A DNA stretch of 64,000 nucleotides from Streptomyces sp. Alt3 (GCF_030719215.1 NZ_CP120983.1:248001-312000), one strand, 5' to 3'. Positions 54,272 to 63,825 are shown, counted from the first letter of the stretch. Numbers and translations: made by a program. The notes: generated by a model from the sequence alone, not told the origin.

Positions 54272-56062
54272 CTAACTGCCCTCGCGCCAGGCGCGCCACA
54301 GGCGCGCGTACCGGCCGCCCAGGGCGACCAGTTCGTCGTGGGTTCCCTGCTCCACCACGCGTCCGGCGTCCAGCACGGCGATGCGGTCCGCCGCCATCGC
54401 CTGGGTGAGCCGGTGCGCCACGAACAGCGTGGTCCGGCCGGAGCACGCGGCCTGCACGGACTTCTCCAGCTCGGCGGCGCCCTCGCTGCCGGCCTCCGCG
54501 GTCGACTCGTCGAGCACCACCACCCCCGCCTGGTTCAGCACCAGTCGGGCCAGGGCGATCTGGGCGACCTTCGTGACGTCCAGGCGTTCGCCGCCCTCGC
54601 CGACCGTGGTGTTCAGCCCGTCGGGGAGTTCACCGACCCAGGGGAGAGCTCCGACGACGCGCAGCGCGTCCGTCAGCTCGGTGTCCGTCGCCAGGGGCGC
54701 GGACAGCCTCAGGTCGTCGGCGAGCGGACCGGAGAACACGTGTGTCTCCTGCGTCAGGATGCTCACCAGTGCCCGCGCGCCCGCCTCGTCCGTGCCCGCG
54801 AGGTCGTGCGGCCCGATGCGCACCGACCCCGTCTGCGGGGTGCCGATGCCCGCGATCAGCGCGGCCAGCGTCGACTTGCCCGCGCCTGTCGCTCCCACCA
54901 GGGCGAGCGATCCGCCGGCCGGGATCGACAGGCTGACGTCCCGTAGGACCGGTTCCTCGGCTCCGGGATAGCCGAAGGTCAGCCCTTCCACCGTCACGGG
55001 GTGCGGTACGGGCCCCCCGGACGCCGCGGGGGCGACGCCCACCAAGCGCTCCTGCGAGGACTCCCCCAGCACACCGACGAGGCGGGTGAGGCTCGCGCCC
55101 GACTTCTGCGCCTCGTCGAAGGTGAACATGATGGCGCCGAGCGGGGTGAACAGCCGGTGGAACATGAGAGGTGCCGCCGAGACGTCGCCCAGGGTCGCGG
55201 CGCCGGTCTCCAGCAGGACGTAGCCCACCACGAGGATCAGGACCAGCCCGATGAACTCGGCGCGGTTCTCCCTGCCGACGAAGCGGCCGAAGATCCGGAA
55301 GACCTGGACACCGAGCTCGCGCACGCGCCAGGACTTGTCGGTGACCTGCTCACGGAAGGCTCCCTCCAGGCGGTAGGCCCGGACGGTGTCGATACCGTTC
55401 AGGCCGCTGATCAGCGCCTGCGCGCGGTCGGCCTGGGCCACCCTCTGCTGTCGGTACAGCGGAGCCGACCGGGGCAGGTACCAGCGCAGGGCGAGTGCGT
55501 AGGCGGGCAGCGCTCCGGCGCCCGCCAGGCCCAGCCGCCAGTCGAGCCCGAACATGCCGACCGTGGCGATGGCGACCAGCACGCCGGCCGAGAACACCGT
55601 GGGGATGGCCGTGCGGATGCCACGGGAGAGCACGGCAACGTCGTCGCCGACCCGGGACAGCACGTCTCCGCGCCCCACCTGCTCGATCCGCGCGCTGGGC
55701 ATCCCGAGCACCGCCCGTACGGCGGCCTCCCGCAGCTGCGCGAGGAGATCCGCGCCGAGCCGTCCGATCAGGTACGTCGAGGCCGCGGTGGCCGCCGCGC
55801 CGAGCAGCGCGGCGGCTCCCATCAGGATCCCGGTCGTGACCAGGACCGAGCGCCCGTCGCCCGCGACCACGCCGTCGACCACCCGGCCCAGCAGGAGCAC
55901 CGGAAGCACCTGGAGCGCGGCCCCCGCCACCGTGGTGAACACGGTGGCGGCCGTCAGCCAGGGCACCTCACGGCAGCGCGCGGCGACCCACCGGGTGGAC
56001 TCGCCTCCGGCCGCCGTGCGCAGGGTGGCGGCGGGGGCGACGCGGGTGTCCGTGGCACTCAC
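54272..56062 (-). CDS. cchG: ABC exporter half-transporter with intact Walker motifs, CchG-type
   Basis: A 596-residue membrane-ATPase fusion. About six membrane helices (residues about 35-320) are followed by an ATPase domain with Walker A GATGAGKST (about 389), Walker B VVVLDEST with the catalytic Glu (about 512) and the H-loop FVAHRL. The signature LSGGQ is replaced by LDVTK. Paired with CchI, whose signature is intact but whose Walker motifs are lost, it gives one working composite ATP site and one dead site. GTG 56062 is the start. It lies between the binding protein gene and the NRPS; export of the siderophore is expected. Confidence 0.9.
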   Translation of the reverse strand: MSATDTRVAPAATLRTAAGGESTRWVAARCREVPWLTAATVFTTVAGAALQVLPVLLLGRVVDGVVAGDGRSVLVTTGILMGAAALLGAAATAASTYLIGRLGADLLAQLREAAVRAVLGMPSARIEQVGRGDVLSRVGDDVAVLSRGIRTAIPTVFSAGVLVAIATVGMFGLDWRLGLAGAGALPAYALALRWYLPRSAPLYRQQRVAQADRAQALISGLNGIDTVRAYRLEGAFREQVTDKSWRVRELGVQVFRIFGRFVGRENRAEFIGLVLILVVGYVLLETGAATLGDVSAAPLMFHRLFTPLGAIMFTFDEAQKSGASLTRLVGVLGESSQERLVGVAPAASGGPVPHPVTVEGLTFGYPGAEEPVLRDVSLSIPAGGSLALVGATGAGKSTLAALIAGIGTPQTGSVRIGPHDLAGTDEAGARALVSILTQETHVFSGPLADDLRLSAPLATDTELTDALRVVGALPWVGELPDGLNTTVGEGGERLDVTKVAQIALARLVLNQAGVVVLDESTAEAGSEGAAELEKSVQAACSGRTTLFVAHRLTQAMAADRIAVLDAGRVVEQGTHDELVALGGRYARLWRAWREGS

Positions 56063-56105
56063 CCGGGAACCGGACCTGGCCGACGGCGGGCGCGGGCGAC
56101 GGGCC

Positions 56106-57158
56106 TCACTGCTCGACCGACTTGACGAGTTCGTCGATCGCGTACGGCAGGGACAGGAGGGTGCCCTGGGACATGGCCGCGCCGACCGCCGGGCCCTCGC
56201 TGTCGAGCATGTACGACACCTTTCCGGCCTTGACGGCGGACAGGTTGGTGAACAGCTCGAACTTCTTGAGTGCGTCCTGGTCGGCCTTGTCGTTGATGAC
56301 GAAGACGCGGTCGACGTCGACCAGGTCCATGCGCTCGGGGGAGAGCTTGGTGTAGAACGAGTCGCCGGCGATCTCGTCGATCTTCGTCGCTCCCTTGAAG
56401 CCGATGCCCGTCACCAGCCGTCCGCGTACGTCGGTCGTGGTGAACGGTGCGACCGAGTCCTCGTACCAGGACAGCGCGACGGCCGTCCGGTCGGCGAACT
56501 CCGGGTGCGCCTCGCGTGCGGCGTCGAGCTTGCCCTGGATGCCCTTCACCAGCGCGGTGCCCTCGTCCTCCTTGCCGAGCGCCTTGGCGATGTGGACCGC
56601 GTTGTCCTGCCAGGGGGCGCTGAAGAGTTCCTTCTCGGCCTTGGTGCGGCCCACGGTCGGGGCGATCTTGGAGAGCTTGTCGTAGGCCGCCTGGTCGATC
56701 TCGGAGTAGACCGCGATGATCAGGTCGGGCCTCAGGGCGGCGATCTTCTCGTAGTTGGGGCCGGAGTCGCCGTTGCTCATCACGACCTCGGGGCGGGCGT
56801 CTCCCCACTTGTCCTTCACCCAGGGCCACTGGGTGTTGATGTCGGGGGACGTGCCGGCCGGGTTCGGGTACTGGTCGACCATGCCGACCGGCTTGATGCC
56901 GAGCGCGAGGATGGCCTGGTCGTCGGTGTAGCCGACGGAGACGACCCGTTCGGGAGCCTTGGTGACCTTCGTGGATCCGAAGGCGTGCTCCACCGTCACG
57001 GGAAAGGCTCCGGATGCGGCCGCGGGGGCCTTGTCGCTCGTCCCGTCCTCCGTGTCGGAACCGCATCCCGCGAGGAGGCCGGCGCCGAGCGTCACTGCGG
57101 CGAGGGCCGCCGCCAGCCGCCGCCCCGGCTTCGGAAACGTCGATCTGTGGAAGAGCAT
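56106..57158 (-). CDS. cchF: Ferric-siderophore binding lipoprotein, CchF-type
   Basis: A 350-residue ABC substrate-binding protein. A basic start and hydrophobic segment lead to the lipobox LLAGC (Cys at about residue 32). The mature part has the two-lobe FecB/FhuD-type fold: VVSVGYTDDQAILALGIKPVGMVDQYP (shown in part), EKIAALRPDLIIAVYSEIDQAAYDKLSKIAPT, then AALDAAREA-type helix and FELFTNLSAVKAGKVSYML. It should capture ferric coelichelin for the adjacent permease and ATPase. ATG 57158 was chosen over an upstream frame because it begins a standard signal peptide. A strong iron box lies 72 bases upstream. Confidence 0.9.
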   Translation of the reverse strand: MLFHRSTFPKPGRRLAAALAAVTLGAGLLAGCGSDTEDGTSDKAPAAASGAFPVTVEHAFGSTKVTKAPERVVSVGYTDDQAILALGIKPVGMVDQYPNPAGTSPDINTQWPWVKDKWGDARPEVVMSNGDSGPNYEKIAALRPDLIIAVYSEIDQAAYDKLSKIAPTVGRTKAEKELFSAPWQDNAVHIAKALGKEDEGTALVKGIQGKLDAAREAHPEFADRTAVALSWYEDSVAPFTTTDVRGRLVTGIGFKGATKIDEIAGDSFYTKLSPERMDLVDVDRVFVINDKADQDALKKFELFTNLSAVKAGKVSYMLDSEGPAVGAAMSQGTLLSLPYAIDELVKSVEQ

Positions 57159-57229
57159 CCGTGAATCCCCTGCTTTCGCGCTGTCCGCTACACCCCGTCT
57201 GAGGGCAGCCAAACCTTATCCATACAGAG

Positions 57230-57248
57230 TGAGGTTAGCCTAGCCTAA
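57230..57248 (-). promoter_or_regulatory. Iron box upstream of cchF
   Basis: On the minus strand TTAGGCTAGGCTAACCTCA matches 17 of 19 consensus positions for DmdR/IdeR. It gives the cchF-cchG-cchH-cchI unit its own iron-controlled promoter, separate from the upstream uptake genes. Confidence 0.9.
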
Positions 57249-57274
57249 CTCTGGCTATTTCCCTCATGGGTACC

Positions 57275-58114
57275 TCAGTTGAGCTGTACGTGGGTCCGTC
57301 CGATGGGCACGATGAGCGGCCGGTCCCCCACCGGGTCGTCGATCACCATGGCCTTCAGCCCGAACGCCTCGTGCAGCAGCTCGGCCGTGATCACGTCACG
57401 CGGGTGTCCCTGCGCCAGGATCGATCCCGCCCGCATGACGACGAGATTGTCGCTGTACCGGGTGGCGAGGTTGAGGTCGTGCAGCACCATGACCACGGTG
57501 CGGCCGGACTCGTGCAGGTCGTCCACCAGGTCGAGCACGTCGATCGCGTGCGCCAGGTCCAGATAGGTGGTCGGCTCGTCCAGCAGCAGCAGATCGGTGC
57601 CCTGAGCGAGCGTCATCGATATCCAGACGCGCTGGCGCTGTCCGCCGGACAGCGAGTCCACCGGACGGTCGGCCAGCTCGGACACCCCGGTCATGGCCAG
57701 GGCCCGCTCCACGACGGTGGCGTCGTCCGAGGACCACTGCCGCAGCCAGCTCTGGTGCGGATGGCGCCCTCGCGCGACCAGATCGGCCACCGTCAGGCCT
57801 TCCGGCGCGACCGGCGCCTGCGGCAGGAGGCCGAGTTTCTTCGCCACGTCCCTGGTCCTGAGTCCTGCGATGTCCTCGCCGTCCAGGACGACCGCTCCCG
57901 AGGCGGGCTTGAGCAACCGCGTGAGGGTGCGCAACAGGGTCGACTTCCCACAGCCGTTGGGGCCGATGATCGTGGTGATCAGCCCAGGCGGCACCGTCAC
58001 GTCGAGACCCTCGATGACGGTCCGGCCGCCGTATCCGACGGTGACGTCCCTGGCGGCCAGCCGCGCTGCGTCCGAGGCCGCGGAATCCGTCTTCGTGCTG
58101 TGCTGAGCGCCCAC
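57275..58114 (-). CDS. Ferric-siderophore ABC transporter ATP-binding protein
   Basis: A 279-residue FepC/FecE-type ATPase with all motifs intact: Walker [10 protein letters not shown] (about residue 51), Q-loop LLPQ, signature LSGGQRQR (about 157), Walker [13 protein letters not shown] (about 177-188) and H-loop VLHDLN. It energises the two permeases upstream for import of the ferric siderophore. It is the last gene of the monooxygenase-permease-ATPase stretch. In S. coelicolor this is one of cchC-E; I do not assign the letter. Confidence 0.92.
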   Translation of the reverse strand: MGAQHSTKTDSAASDAARLAARDVTVGYGGRTVIEGLDVTVPPGLITTIIGPNGCGKSTLLRTLTRLLKPASGAVVLDGEDIAGLRTRDVAKKLGLLPQAPVAPEGLTVADLVARGRHPHQSWLRQWSSDDATVVERALAMTGVSELADRPVDSLSGGQRQRVWISMTLAQGTDLLLLDEPTTYLDLAHAIDVLDLVDDLHESGRTVVMVLHDLNLATRYSDNLVVMRAGSILAQGHPRDVITAELLHEAFGLKAMVIDDPVGDRPLIVPIGRTHVQLN

Positions 58115-58165
58115 AGGTTCCCCCGTCGTCCGGTTCGTACAGTCGTCTTCGTCAGCCGTGCGCCG

Positions 58166-59230
58166 TCACCGTCTGAGGTTCGACCGCACCAGCAGATATA
58201 CAAGGAAGGGGCCACCGATCGCGGCGGTGACCACGCCGACCGGAAGGGTGATCGGCAGCGCCGAGCGCGCGGTCAGGTCGGCGCCGAGCAGCAGCAGGGC
58301 GCCCACCAGCCCGGAGGCCACCAGCGGCGGTGTGGGGCACCGGGCCAGACGCATCGCCACCTGTGGCGCCACCAGGGCCACGAAGGGGACCGGGCCCGCG
58401 GCACTGACCGCCGCGGCGGCCAGCAGGACCGCGCACAGCAGCAGGACCGCTCGCACCACGGAGAACCGGACGCCGAGCCCGGCGGCGACCTCGTCGCCGA
58501 GGTGCAGGGGCCTGAACTGGAACGCGGTGACCGCCACGACCGCCAGGAGGACGAGCGAGCACCAGAACACCACCCGGACCTCGTCCCAGGACCGGTTGTC
58601 CAGCGAGCCGACCAGCCATGCCTGGGCCCGTGCCACGTCCCTGATGTCGGCGTTGGCCAGCAGCCACGTCGTGAGTGCCTCGGTCACGGCCGTCACCGAG
58701 ATGCCGATGAGGATGAGCCGGAACCCGTCGACACCGCGCCGCCACGCCAGGAAGTACACCAGCAGGCCCGCCCCGAGGCCGCCGGCGAGCGCCGCCGCCG
58801 ACAGACCCACGGTGCTGACGACCGTGGCGGCGGCCCCGCCCGAGGCCGTCACAAGGAACACCGCGACGACCCCGGCTCCACCGGTGATCCCCAGGATGTC
58901 CGGACTGGCCAGCGGATTGCGGGCGATGGACTGCGTGATCGCCCCGGAGACCCCCAGGGCGATCCCCACGAGGAGTCCGGCCAGGGCACGTGGCATCCGC
59001 AGGTCCATGATGACGAACTCGTCGACCTGCTCGCCGCGTCCGAAGATCGTGGCGATCACCCGAGGGACACCGATGGGGAAGTCCCCGACCCCGACGGACA
59101 CGCAGAACACCAGGAAGGTGGCCGCCGCCAGCAGCACCGTGACGGACACGAGCCAGGGCCGCCAGACGAAGGACACCGTACCCAGCCGTACGCCGGGCAC
59201 CACAGAGCGCTTCACATCCGTGCCGTTCAT
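58166..59230 (-). CDS. Ferric-siderophore ABC permease (FecCD), second subunit
   Basis: A 354-residue FecCD-type permease with about nine to ten membrane helices. The typical blocks are VRVIATIFG, RMPRALAGLLVGIALGVSGAITQSIARNPLASPDILGITGGA (shown in part), and VGPVPFVALVAPQVAMRLA-like AAGPVPFVALVAPQVAMRL. ATG 59230 overlaps the stop of the other permease by four bases, so the two are coupled and should form the membrane channel of the importer. Confidence 0.92.
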   Translation of the reverse strand: MNGTDVKRSVVPGVRLGTVSFVWRPWLVSVTVLLAAATFLVFCVSVGVGDFPIGVPRVIATIFGRGEQVDEFVIMDLRMPRALAGLLVGIALGVSGAITQSIARNPLASPDILGITGGAGVVAVFLVTASGGAAATVVSTVGLSAAALAGGLGAGLLVYFLAWRRGVDGFRLILIGISVTAVTEALTTWLLANADIRDVARAQAWLVGSLDNRSWDEVRVVFWCSLVLLAVVAVTAFQFRPLHLGDEVAAGLGVRFSVVRAVLLLCAVLLAAAAVSAAGPVPFVALVAPQVAMRLARCPTPPLVASGLVGALLLLGADLTARSALPITLPVGVVTAAIGGPFLVYLLVRSNLRR

Positions 59231-60285
59231 GCGCTCCTGAACTTTCCTCGCCAGACGAGCGCCGCGAAGAACGGGGCACCCAGCAGGGCGACGACGACGC
59301 CCGAGTCCAGCTCGCCCGGCCGCACCACGAGCCGCCCCACGATGTCGCAGACCAGCAGGACGACCGCTCCGAGGAGGCCCGCGTACGGCACCAGCCAGCG
59401 GTAGTCCGGCCCGGTCAGATAACGCGCCACATGGGCGACCATCAGCCCGAGGAACGCGATGGGGCCGCACGCGGCGGTCGCCGCGCCGGCCAGCAGAGTG
59501 ATGGCGACGATGCCCACGGTCCGGCTCAGCGCGATGTTCACACCCAGCCCGCGCGCCACGTCGTCGCCCAGGTTGAGCAGGTTGAGCGACGGCAGGGTGG
59601 TCAGGGCCAGCAGCACCCCGACCGCGATGAAGGCGCTCACCGGCCAGATGACGTCGAAGCCGACTCCGGCCACCGAGCCGGCGTTCCAGAAGCGCAGCGC
59701 GTTCAGCGATTTGAGGTCCGACAGCGCGATCGCCATGGTCATCGCCGCGAGGAACACCGTGACGCCCTGACCGGCCAGCGCAAGGGTCAGCGGGTTGCCG
59801 GCACCCCGCCCGATGCTGGACAGCCCGAACACGACGACGCCGGCGGCCCCGGCCCCCAGGAACGCGAACCAGACGTACTGGAACGGGGAGGTGAGGCCGA
59901 ACAGGGCGATCACCGTCACGACGGCGAAGGAGGCACCCGCGTTCACGCCCAGCAGACCGGTGTCCGCGATCGGGTTCCGTGTGTAGCCCTGGATCAACGC
60001 CCCGCCGATGCCGAGGGCGACGCCTGCGACGACCGCGAGTACCGTCCGGGGCACCCGCACCGTCTGCACGATGAGCCTGATCTCGGTGAGGCGCTGGTCG
60101 GTGTCCGGCGCGGCGAACAGCCCGTGCCAGACCTCGGCGGGACTCAACGCGCGCGCGCCGACGGCCAGGGAGGCGACCACCCCGGCCACGAGGACCGCCA
60201 CCAGCGCGCCCAGGCCCACCACCCGCCTTCGACGGGCCTCCGCCGCGCCCCTGGGGACGGGGCGCTCCAATGCAGTCGTGCTCAT
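59227..60285 (-). CDS. Ferric-siderophore ABC permease (FecCD), first subunit
   Basis: A 352-residue FecCD-type permease. VRVPRTVLAVVAGVALGIGGALIQGYTRNPIADTGLLGVNAGA (shown in part, about residues 80-122) is the FecCD signature, and CGPIAFLGLMVAHVARYLTG near 265-284 the coupling region. ATG 60285 is chosen; longer frames upstream run into the monooxygenase region and are shadows. The ribosome binding site is weak. It is followed by the second permease with a four-base overlap. No iron box is seen in the 179 bases to the monooxygenase gene, so it is probably transcribed with cchB. Confidence 0.9.
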   Translation of the reverse strand: MSTTALERPVPRGAAEARRRRVVGLGALVAVLVAGVVASLAVGARALSPAEVWHGLFAAPDTDQRLTEIRLIVQTVRVPRTVLAVVAGVALGIGGALIQGYTRNPIADTGLLGVNAGASFAVVTVIALFGLTSPFQYVWFAFLGAGAAGVVVFGLSSIGRGAGNPLTLALAGQGVTVFLAAMTMAIALSDLKSLNALRFWNAGSVAGVGFDVIWPVSAFIAVGVLLALTTLPSLNLLNLGDDVARGLGVNIALSRTVGIVAITLLAGAATAACGPIAFLGLMVAHVARYLTGPDYRWLVPYAGLLGAVVLLVCDIVGRLVVRPGELDSGVVVALLGAPFFAALVWRGKFRSA

Positions 60286-60464
60286 GTCGACGTACGATAT
60301 CCCTTTGATCTTCCGGCGATTCACCGGCAGTTGGGCACTTCGGCCCCTGGGAGGAACACCGGTGGGAGCGCCGCCCGACCCGCTCACCGGGCCGGGCGGC
60401 GCGTCCCCGTGCCCGGCGGAACCCGGGGGCGCGGGAGCCGGGACGTGCGGAACTGCGGGACCCG

Positions 60465-61808
60465 CTAGGAGGCGTCCGCCAACAGCCGGGCCTCGTCGGA
60501 CGTGGCCTTGACGCCACGGGCCAGCAGCGAGTCCAGGATCTCGCCGACCCGGATCGCCGTGTTGGAGAGCAGGGCCGAGGTGATGCCGTGCGTGTGCTCC
60601 GTGCCGCCCTGGAGATAGATGCCGCAGCTCAGGCCGGACTCGGTCGCGATGCGGTAGTCGCGCTCGACGCGCACCCGGCCCTCCTCGTCGCGCAGGCAGC
60701 TGCCCGCGGCCTCGCCGAGGAGGCCGAGCGGGTCGACGGGGCTGTAGCCGGTGGCGAACACCACGATGTCGGCGTCCAGGACGGCCTCCTCCCCCGTGAC
60801 GAGGTTCGTCACGGTGGCGTGGACCGTGTCCGGCTTCTCCTCGACGGCGGCGAGCCGGGACACGTTGAGGAAGCGCAGCCGCTCGGTGCCGAGGACCTTC
60901 TCCTGGTACATCTGACGGTAGAGGTCGTCGATCAGATCGATGTCCACCACGGAGTAGTTGGTGTTCCCGTGGTAGTCCATCAGCCGGCGCTTGACGTCGC
61001 CGGGTGCGGCGAAGTACTCGTCGACCGCCCCGGGGTCGAAGATGCGGTTGGCGAAACTGCTGTCGTCGGCGGGGCTGTAGCCGTAGCGGGAGAAGACCGC
61101 GCAGACCTCGGCCTCGGGGAACCGTCGATGCAGGTAGGCGACGTTCTCGGCGGCGCTCTGTCCGGCACCCACGACGACGAAACGGGAGGGCGAGGCACCC
61201 TCCAGCCCCTCCACCTTCGCCAGCAGTTCGGAGTTGTGCCAGACGCGGTCGCCGCGCTCCACACCTTCCGGCATTAGGGGGCGCAGCCCGGTCCCGATGA
61301 CGACGTTCCGGGCCCGGTGGACCGTGAGCCCCTCGTCCGAGCGGACCGTCACGTCCAGGTACTCCACGGCTCCGCCGTCGTCGACCACGGGCGTGACCCC
61401 GACGACCTCCTGGCTGTAGGAGACCATGTCCCCGACCTTGGCCGCCGCCCACTCGAAGTAGTCGTGGAACTCGACCCGGAGCGGGAAGAGGTTCTTGTGG
61501 TTGATGAAGTCGACCAGACGCCCCCTGCTCTTCAGGTAGCAGAGAAAGCTGAACTCGCTGGTCGGGTTCCGGAGCGTCACCAGGTCCTTGAGGAAGGACA
61601 CCTGCATCGTCGCGTCGTCGATCAGCATCCCACGGTGCCAGCCGAAGCGCGGCTGCTGCTCGAAGAAGTGGGCGGAGACCGGCTGCTGTGCTCCTGCGTC
61701 CGTGTTGTGCTCGCTGATCGCGATGGCCATGGCCACGTTCGACGGACCGAAGCCGATGCCGATGAGGTCGAGGACCTGAGGTGCGTCGCCAGGCTGAACC
61801 TGAGACAT
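60465..61808 (-). CDS. cchB: L-ornithine N5-monooxygenase, CchB-type
   Basis: A 447-residue flavin monooxygenase of the IucD/SidA/PvdA family. LDLIGIGFGPSNVAMAIAI (about residues 13-31) is the FAD site, FGWHRGMLIDDATMQVSFLKDLVTLRNPTS (shown in part) the substrate/FAD region, FVVVGAGQSAAENVAYL (about 203-219) the NADPH site, and DIVVFATGYSP near 340 the ATG motif. It hydroxylates ornithine to N5-hydroxyornithine, the precursor of all hydroxamates in coelichelin. ATG 61808 has GGAG five bases upstream; the longer frame to 61871 lacks one. An iron box lies 87 bases upstream. Confidence 0.94.
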   Translation of the reverse strand: MSQVQPGDAPQVLDLIGIGFGPSNVAMAIAISEHNTDAGAQQPVSAHFFEQQPRFGWHRGMLIDDATMQVSFLKDLVTLRNPTSEFSFLCYLKSRGRLVDFINHKNLFPLRVEFHDYFEWAAAKVGDMVSYSQEVVGVTPVVDDGGAVEYLDVTVRSDEGLTVHRARNVVIGTGLRPLMPEGVERGDRVWHNSELLAKVEGLEGASPSRFVVVGAGQSAAENVAYLHRRFPEAEVCAVFSRYGYSPADDSSFANRIFDPGAVDEYFAAPGDVKRRLMDYHGNTNYSVVDIDLIDDLYRQMYQEKVLGTERLRFLNVSRLAAVEEKPDTVHATVTNLVTGEEAVLDADIVVFATGYSPVDPLGLLGEAAGSCLRDEEGRVRVERDYRIATESGLSCGIYLQGGTEHTHGITSALLSNTAIRVGEILDSLLARGVKATSDEARLLADAS

Positions 61809-61894
61809 GTCACTCCGATCGTGCGGGGAAGCCGCCTGAAGTCGCGGGGGGTATCCGAAGTCCGGGCACACCGAACAGAGTGGCCCGCCGTAAT

Positions 61895-61913
61895 TTAGGT
61901 GAGCCTAAGCTCA
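61895..61913. promoter_or_regulatory. Iron box in the cchA-cchB gap (cchB side)
   Basis: TTAGGTGAGCCTAAGCTCA matches 15 of 19 positions of the iron-box consensus, 87 bases before cchB. Confidence 0.8.
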
Positions 61914-61999
61914 TCTCGCGCGGCTGTCGATAGGGCGCCGAACACAGGGGCCGGGCGAAACGCCTCCCAACAGGGCTTTTTCGCAGCCCTGTTGCGAAC

Positions 62000-62018
62000 T
62001 AAGGCAAGCCTCGCTTTA
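62000..62018. promoter_or_regulatory. Weaker iron box in the cchA-cchB gap (cchA side)
   Basis: The minus-strand sequence AAAGCGAGGCTTGCCTTAG region matches about 12 of 19 consensus positions, 38 bases before cchA. It would let the iron regulator control the divergent gene. Confidence 0.5.
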
Positions 62019-62055
62019 CTGAACACTCGTCATTGCCTGTACCGAGGAGGAACAC

Positions 62056-63003
62056 ATGCGGGTCGTCATGTTCGGGTACCAGACCTGGGGGCATCGCACC
62101 CTGCAAGCCCTCCTGGACTCCGAGCACGACGTGGTGCTGGTGGTGACACACCCCCGGAGCGAGCACGCCTACGAGAAGATCTGGAGCGACTCCGTCGCGG
62201 ACCTCGCCGAAGCGCGGGACGTCCCGGTACTGATCCGCAACCGGCCGGACGACGACGAGCTGTTCGCGCGCCTCCAGGAGGCCGACCCGGACATCATCGT
62301 GGCCAACAACTGGCGGACCTGGATCCCCCCGCGCATCTTCGGTCTCCCGCGCCACGGCACGCTGAACATCCACGACTCCCTGCTGCCGAAGTACGCGGGC
62401 TTCTCCCCGCTGATCTGGGCCCTGATCAACGGCGAGCCCGAAGTGGGCGTCACCGCGCACATGATGAACGACGAACTCGACGCCGGTGACATCGTCCGGC
62501 AGGAGGCGGTCGCGGTCGGCCCCACGGACACCGCGACGGACCTCTTCCACAAGACGGTCGATCTCATCGGCCCGGTCACCATCGGCGCACTGGACCTCAT
62601 CGCCGCGGGGCAGACGGAGTTCACCAGGCAGGACCGCTCACAGGCGACCTTCTTCCACAAGCGTGCGGCAGAGGACATCCGCATCGACTGGAACTGGCCG
62701 GCCGAAGACCTCGAACGCCTGGTCCGCGCCCAGTCCGATCCCTACCCCAGCGCCTTCACCTTCCACCGGGGCAGGCGCATCGAGGTGCTGGCCGCCGTGG
62801 TGTCCCAGGGCCGGTACGGCGGGACACCCGGCCGGGTCTTCTACCGCGAGGGCGAAGGCGTGGTGATCGTGGCCGGATCCGACGCCCGCACCGGCCGCAA
62901 CCATGGCCTGGCCATCACGCGCGTCCGCACCGAGGACGGCCGGGAAGTGCCCGCGACCGAGTACTTCACGTCCATGGGCGGCTACCTGACCGGCCGTCCC
63001 TGA
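62056..63003 (+). CDS. cchA: N5-hydroxyornithine formyltransferase, CchA-type
   Basis: A 315-residue protein of the methionyl-tRNA formyltransferase fold. The catalytic Asn104 and His106 are in GTLNIHDSLLPKYAGFSPL, and the Asp in ELDAGDIV (142 or 145); SxLPxYxG follows as in the family. The C-terminal domain (about residues 210-300) is OB-like. In coelichelin biosynthesis this enzyme formylates N5-hydroxyornithine with 10-formyl-tetrahydrofolate to give the A1 substrate. It is divergent from cchB, with shared iron boxes. The ATG has GGAGGAA at good distance. Confidence 0.93.
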   Translation: MRVVMFGYQTWGHRTLQALLDSEHDVVLVVTHPRSEHAYEKIWSDSVADLAEARDVPVLIRNRPDDDELFARLQEADPDIIVANNWRTWIPPRIFGLPRHGTLNIHDSLLPKYAGFSPLIWALINGEPEVGVTAHMMNDELDAGDIVRQEAVAVGPTDTATDLFHKTVDLIGPVTIGALDLIAAGQTEFTRQDRSQATFFHKRAAEDIRIDWNWPAEDLERLVRAQSDPYPSAFTFHRGRRIEVLAAVVSQGRYGGTPGRVFYREGEGVVIVAGSDARTGRNHGLAITRVRTEDGREVPATEYFTSMGGYLTGRP

Positions 63004-63024
63004 CACACCCCCGGGCCGTGTGCC

Positions 63025-63825
63025 TCACGGCTCGCGGATCGCCTCGACGGCCTCCCGGACGTCCGGGGACGGGTCTTCGGCGAGGCCGTCGAGCAGCTGA
63101 CCGACCCCGGGGGTGGACCAGCTGCCCACCGTCCACACCAGGTCCTCGCGTACAGCGGGGTCGGGGTGCGCCGCCAGTGGGGTCAGCCGGTCGAGCGGCC
63201 CGCGCCGGCGCGTCGCGAACCGGTGCGGCACCTCCCGCGGGACGACCGGCTCCCCGGAATCCCCGGCCTCAGCGATCCGGGCGAGCAGCACCCGTAACGG
63301 TGACGGTGGGCCGTCCGGGGGGTGCGGGAGCGGTTCGAGGAGCCGCCGCGATCCGTAGCCGCCTCGCACCCGGCAGCCGAAACAGGTGCGGGGTCACACG
63401 CCGTGCGCGTCCGGCCGACAGCACCCGCCGGCGACCTGCGGCGCGGGCCCGGATTCGGTGGATCCCACGGCGTGCGACCGCGCTCGGCACGAACACCTCC
63501 CACCCGCGGGGGTCCTCCAGCGACGCGATCCCGCGCACCGCCTCCGCGGCGGGAACGGCCGGCGGAATCCCGCACACCCGGTCCCTGTTGTGCCCGAGGA
63601 CACCACCTGGTCGTCGCTCAGGCGCAGACGGACGGCGACGAGCCCTCCACGGCTGCCGAAACGGGCCAGTTCCCTCACCCACTGGTGGGTGAGGGTGTGT
63701 GAAGGCAGCACCGGGAAGCAGTGGACGCCTCGCGCGCCTCCCCGTGCGTCGCCGGCCGCACGGATACCGGACCGGCGGATGCGGGGAGCGTTCGCCGCGG
63801 ACGTCACGTGCACGAACATCGCCAT
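63025..63825 (-). pseudogene. Decayed HEAT-repeat protein gene
   Basis: The frame from ATG 63825 reads MAMFVHVTSAANAPRIRRSG, then GVHCFPVLPSHTLTHQWVREL, matching the start of a Streptomyces HEAT-repeat protein. From about 63600 the similarity moves to another frame (AAEAVRGIASLEDPRGWEVFVPSA), returns to the first frame by about 63450 (TCFGCRVRGGYGSRRL), is crossed by an in-frame TGA at 63396-63394, and ends with DHPDPxVREDLVW-like HEAT units (LAAHPDPAVREDLVWTVGSW, GLAEDPSPDVREAVEAI). Two frameshifts plus one stop mean no intact product. Confidence 0.75.

Noticed and set aside
59227..61452. Very long minus-strand frames fusing the permeases with the monooxygenase region
   Set aside because: The true starts at 59230, 60285 and 61808 give normal family N-termini; the extensions are low-complexity Arg/Gly translations.
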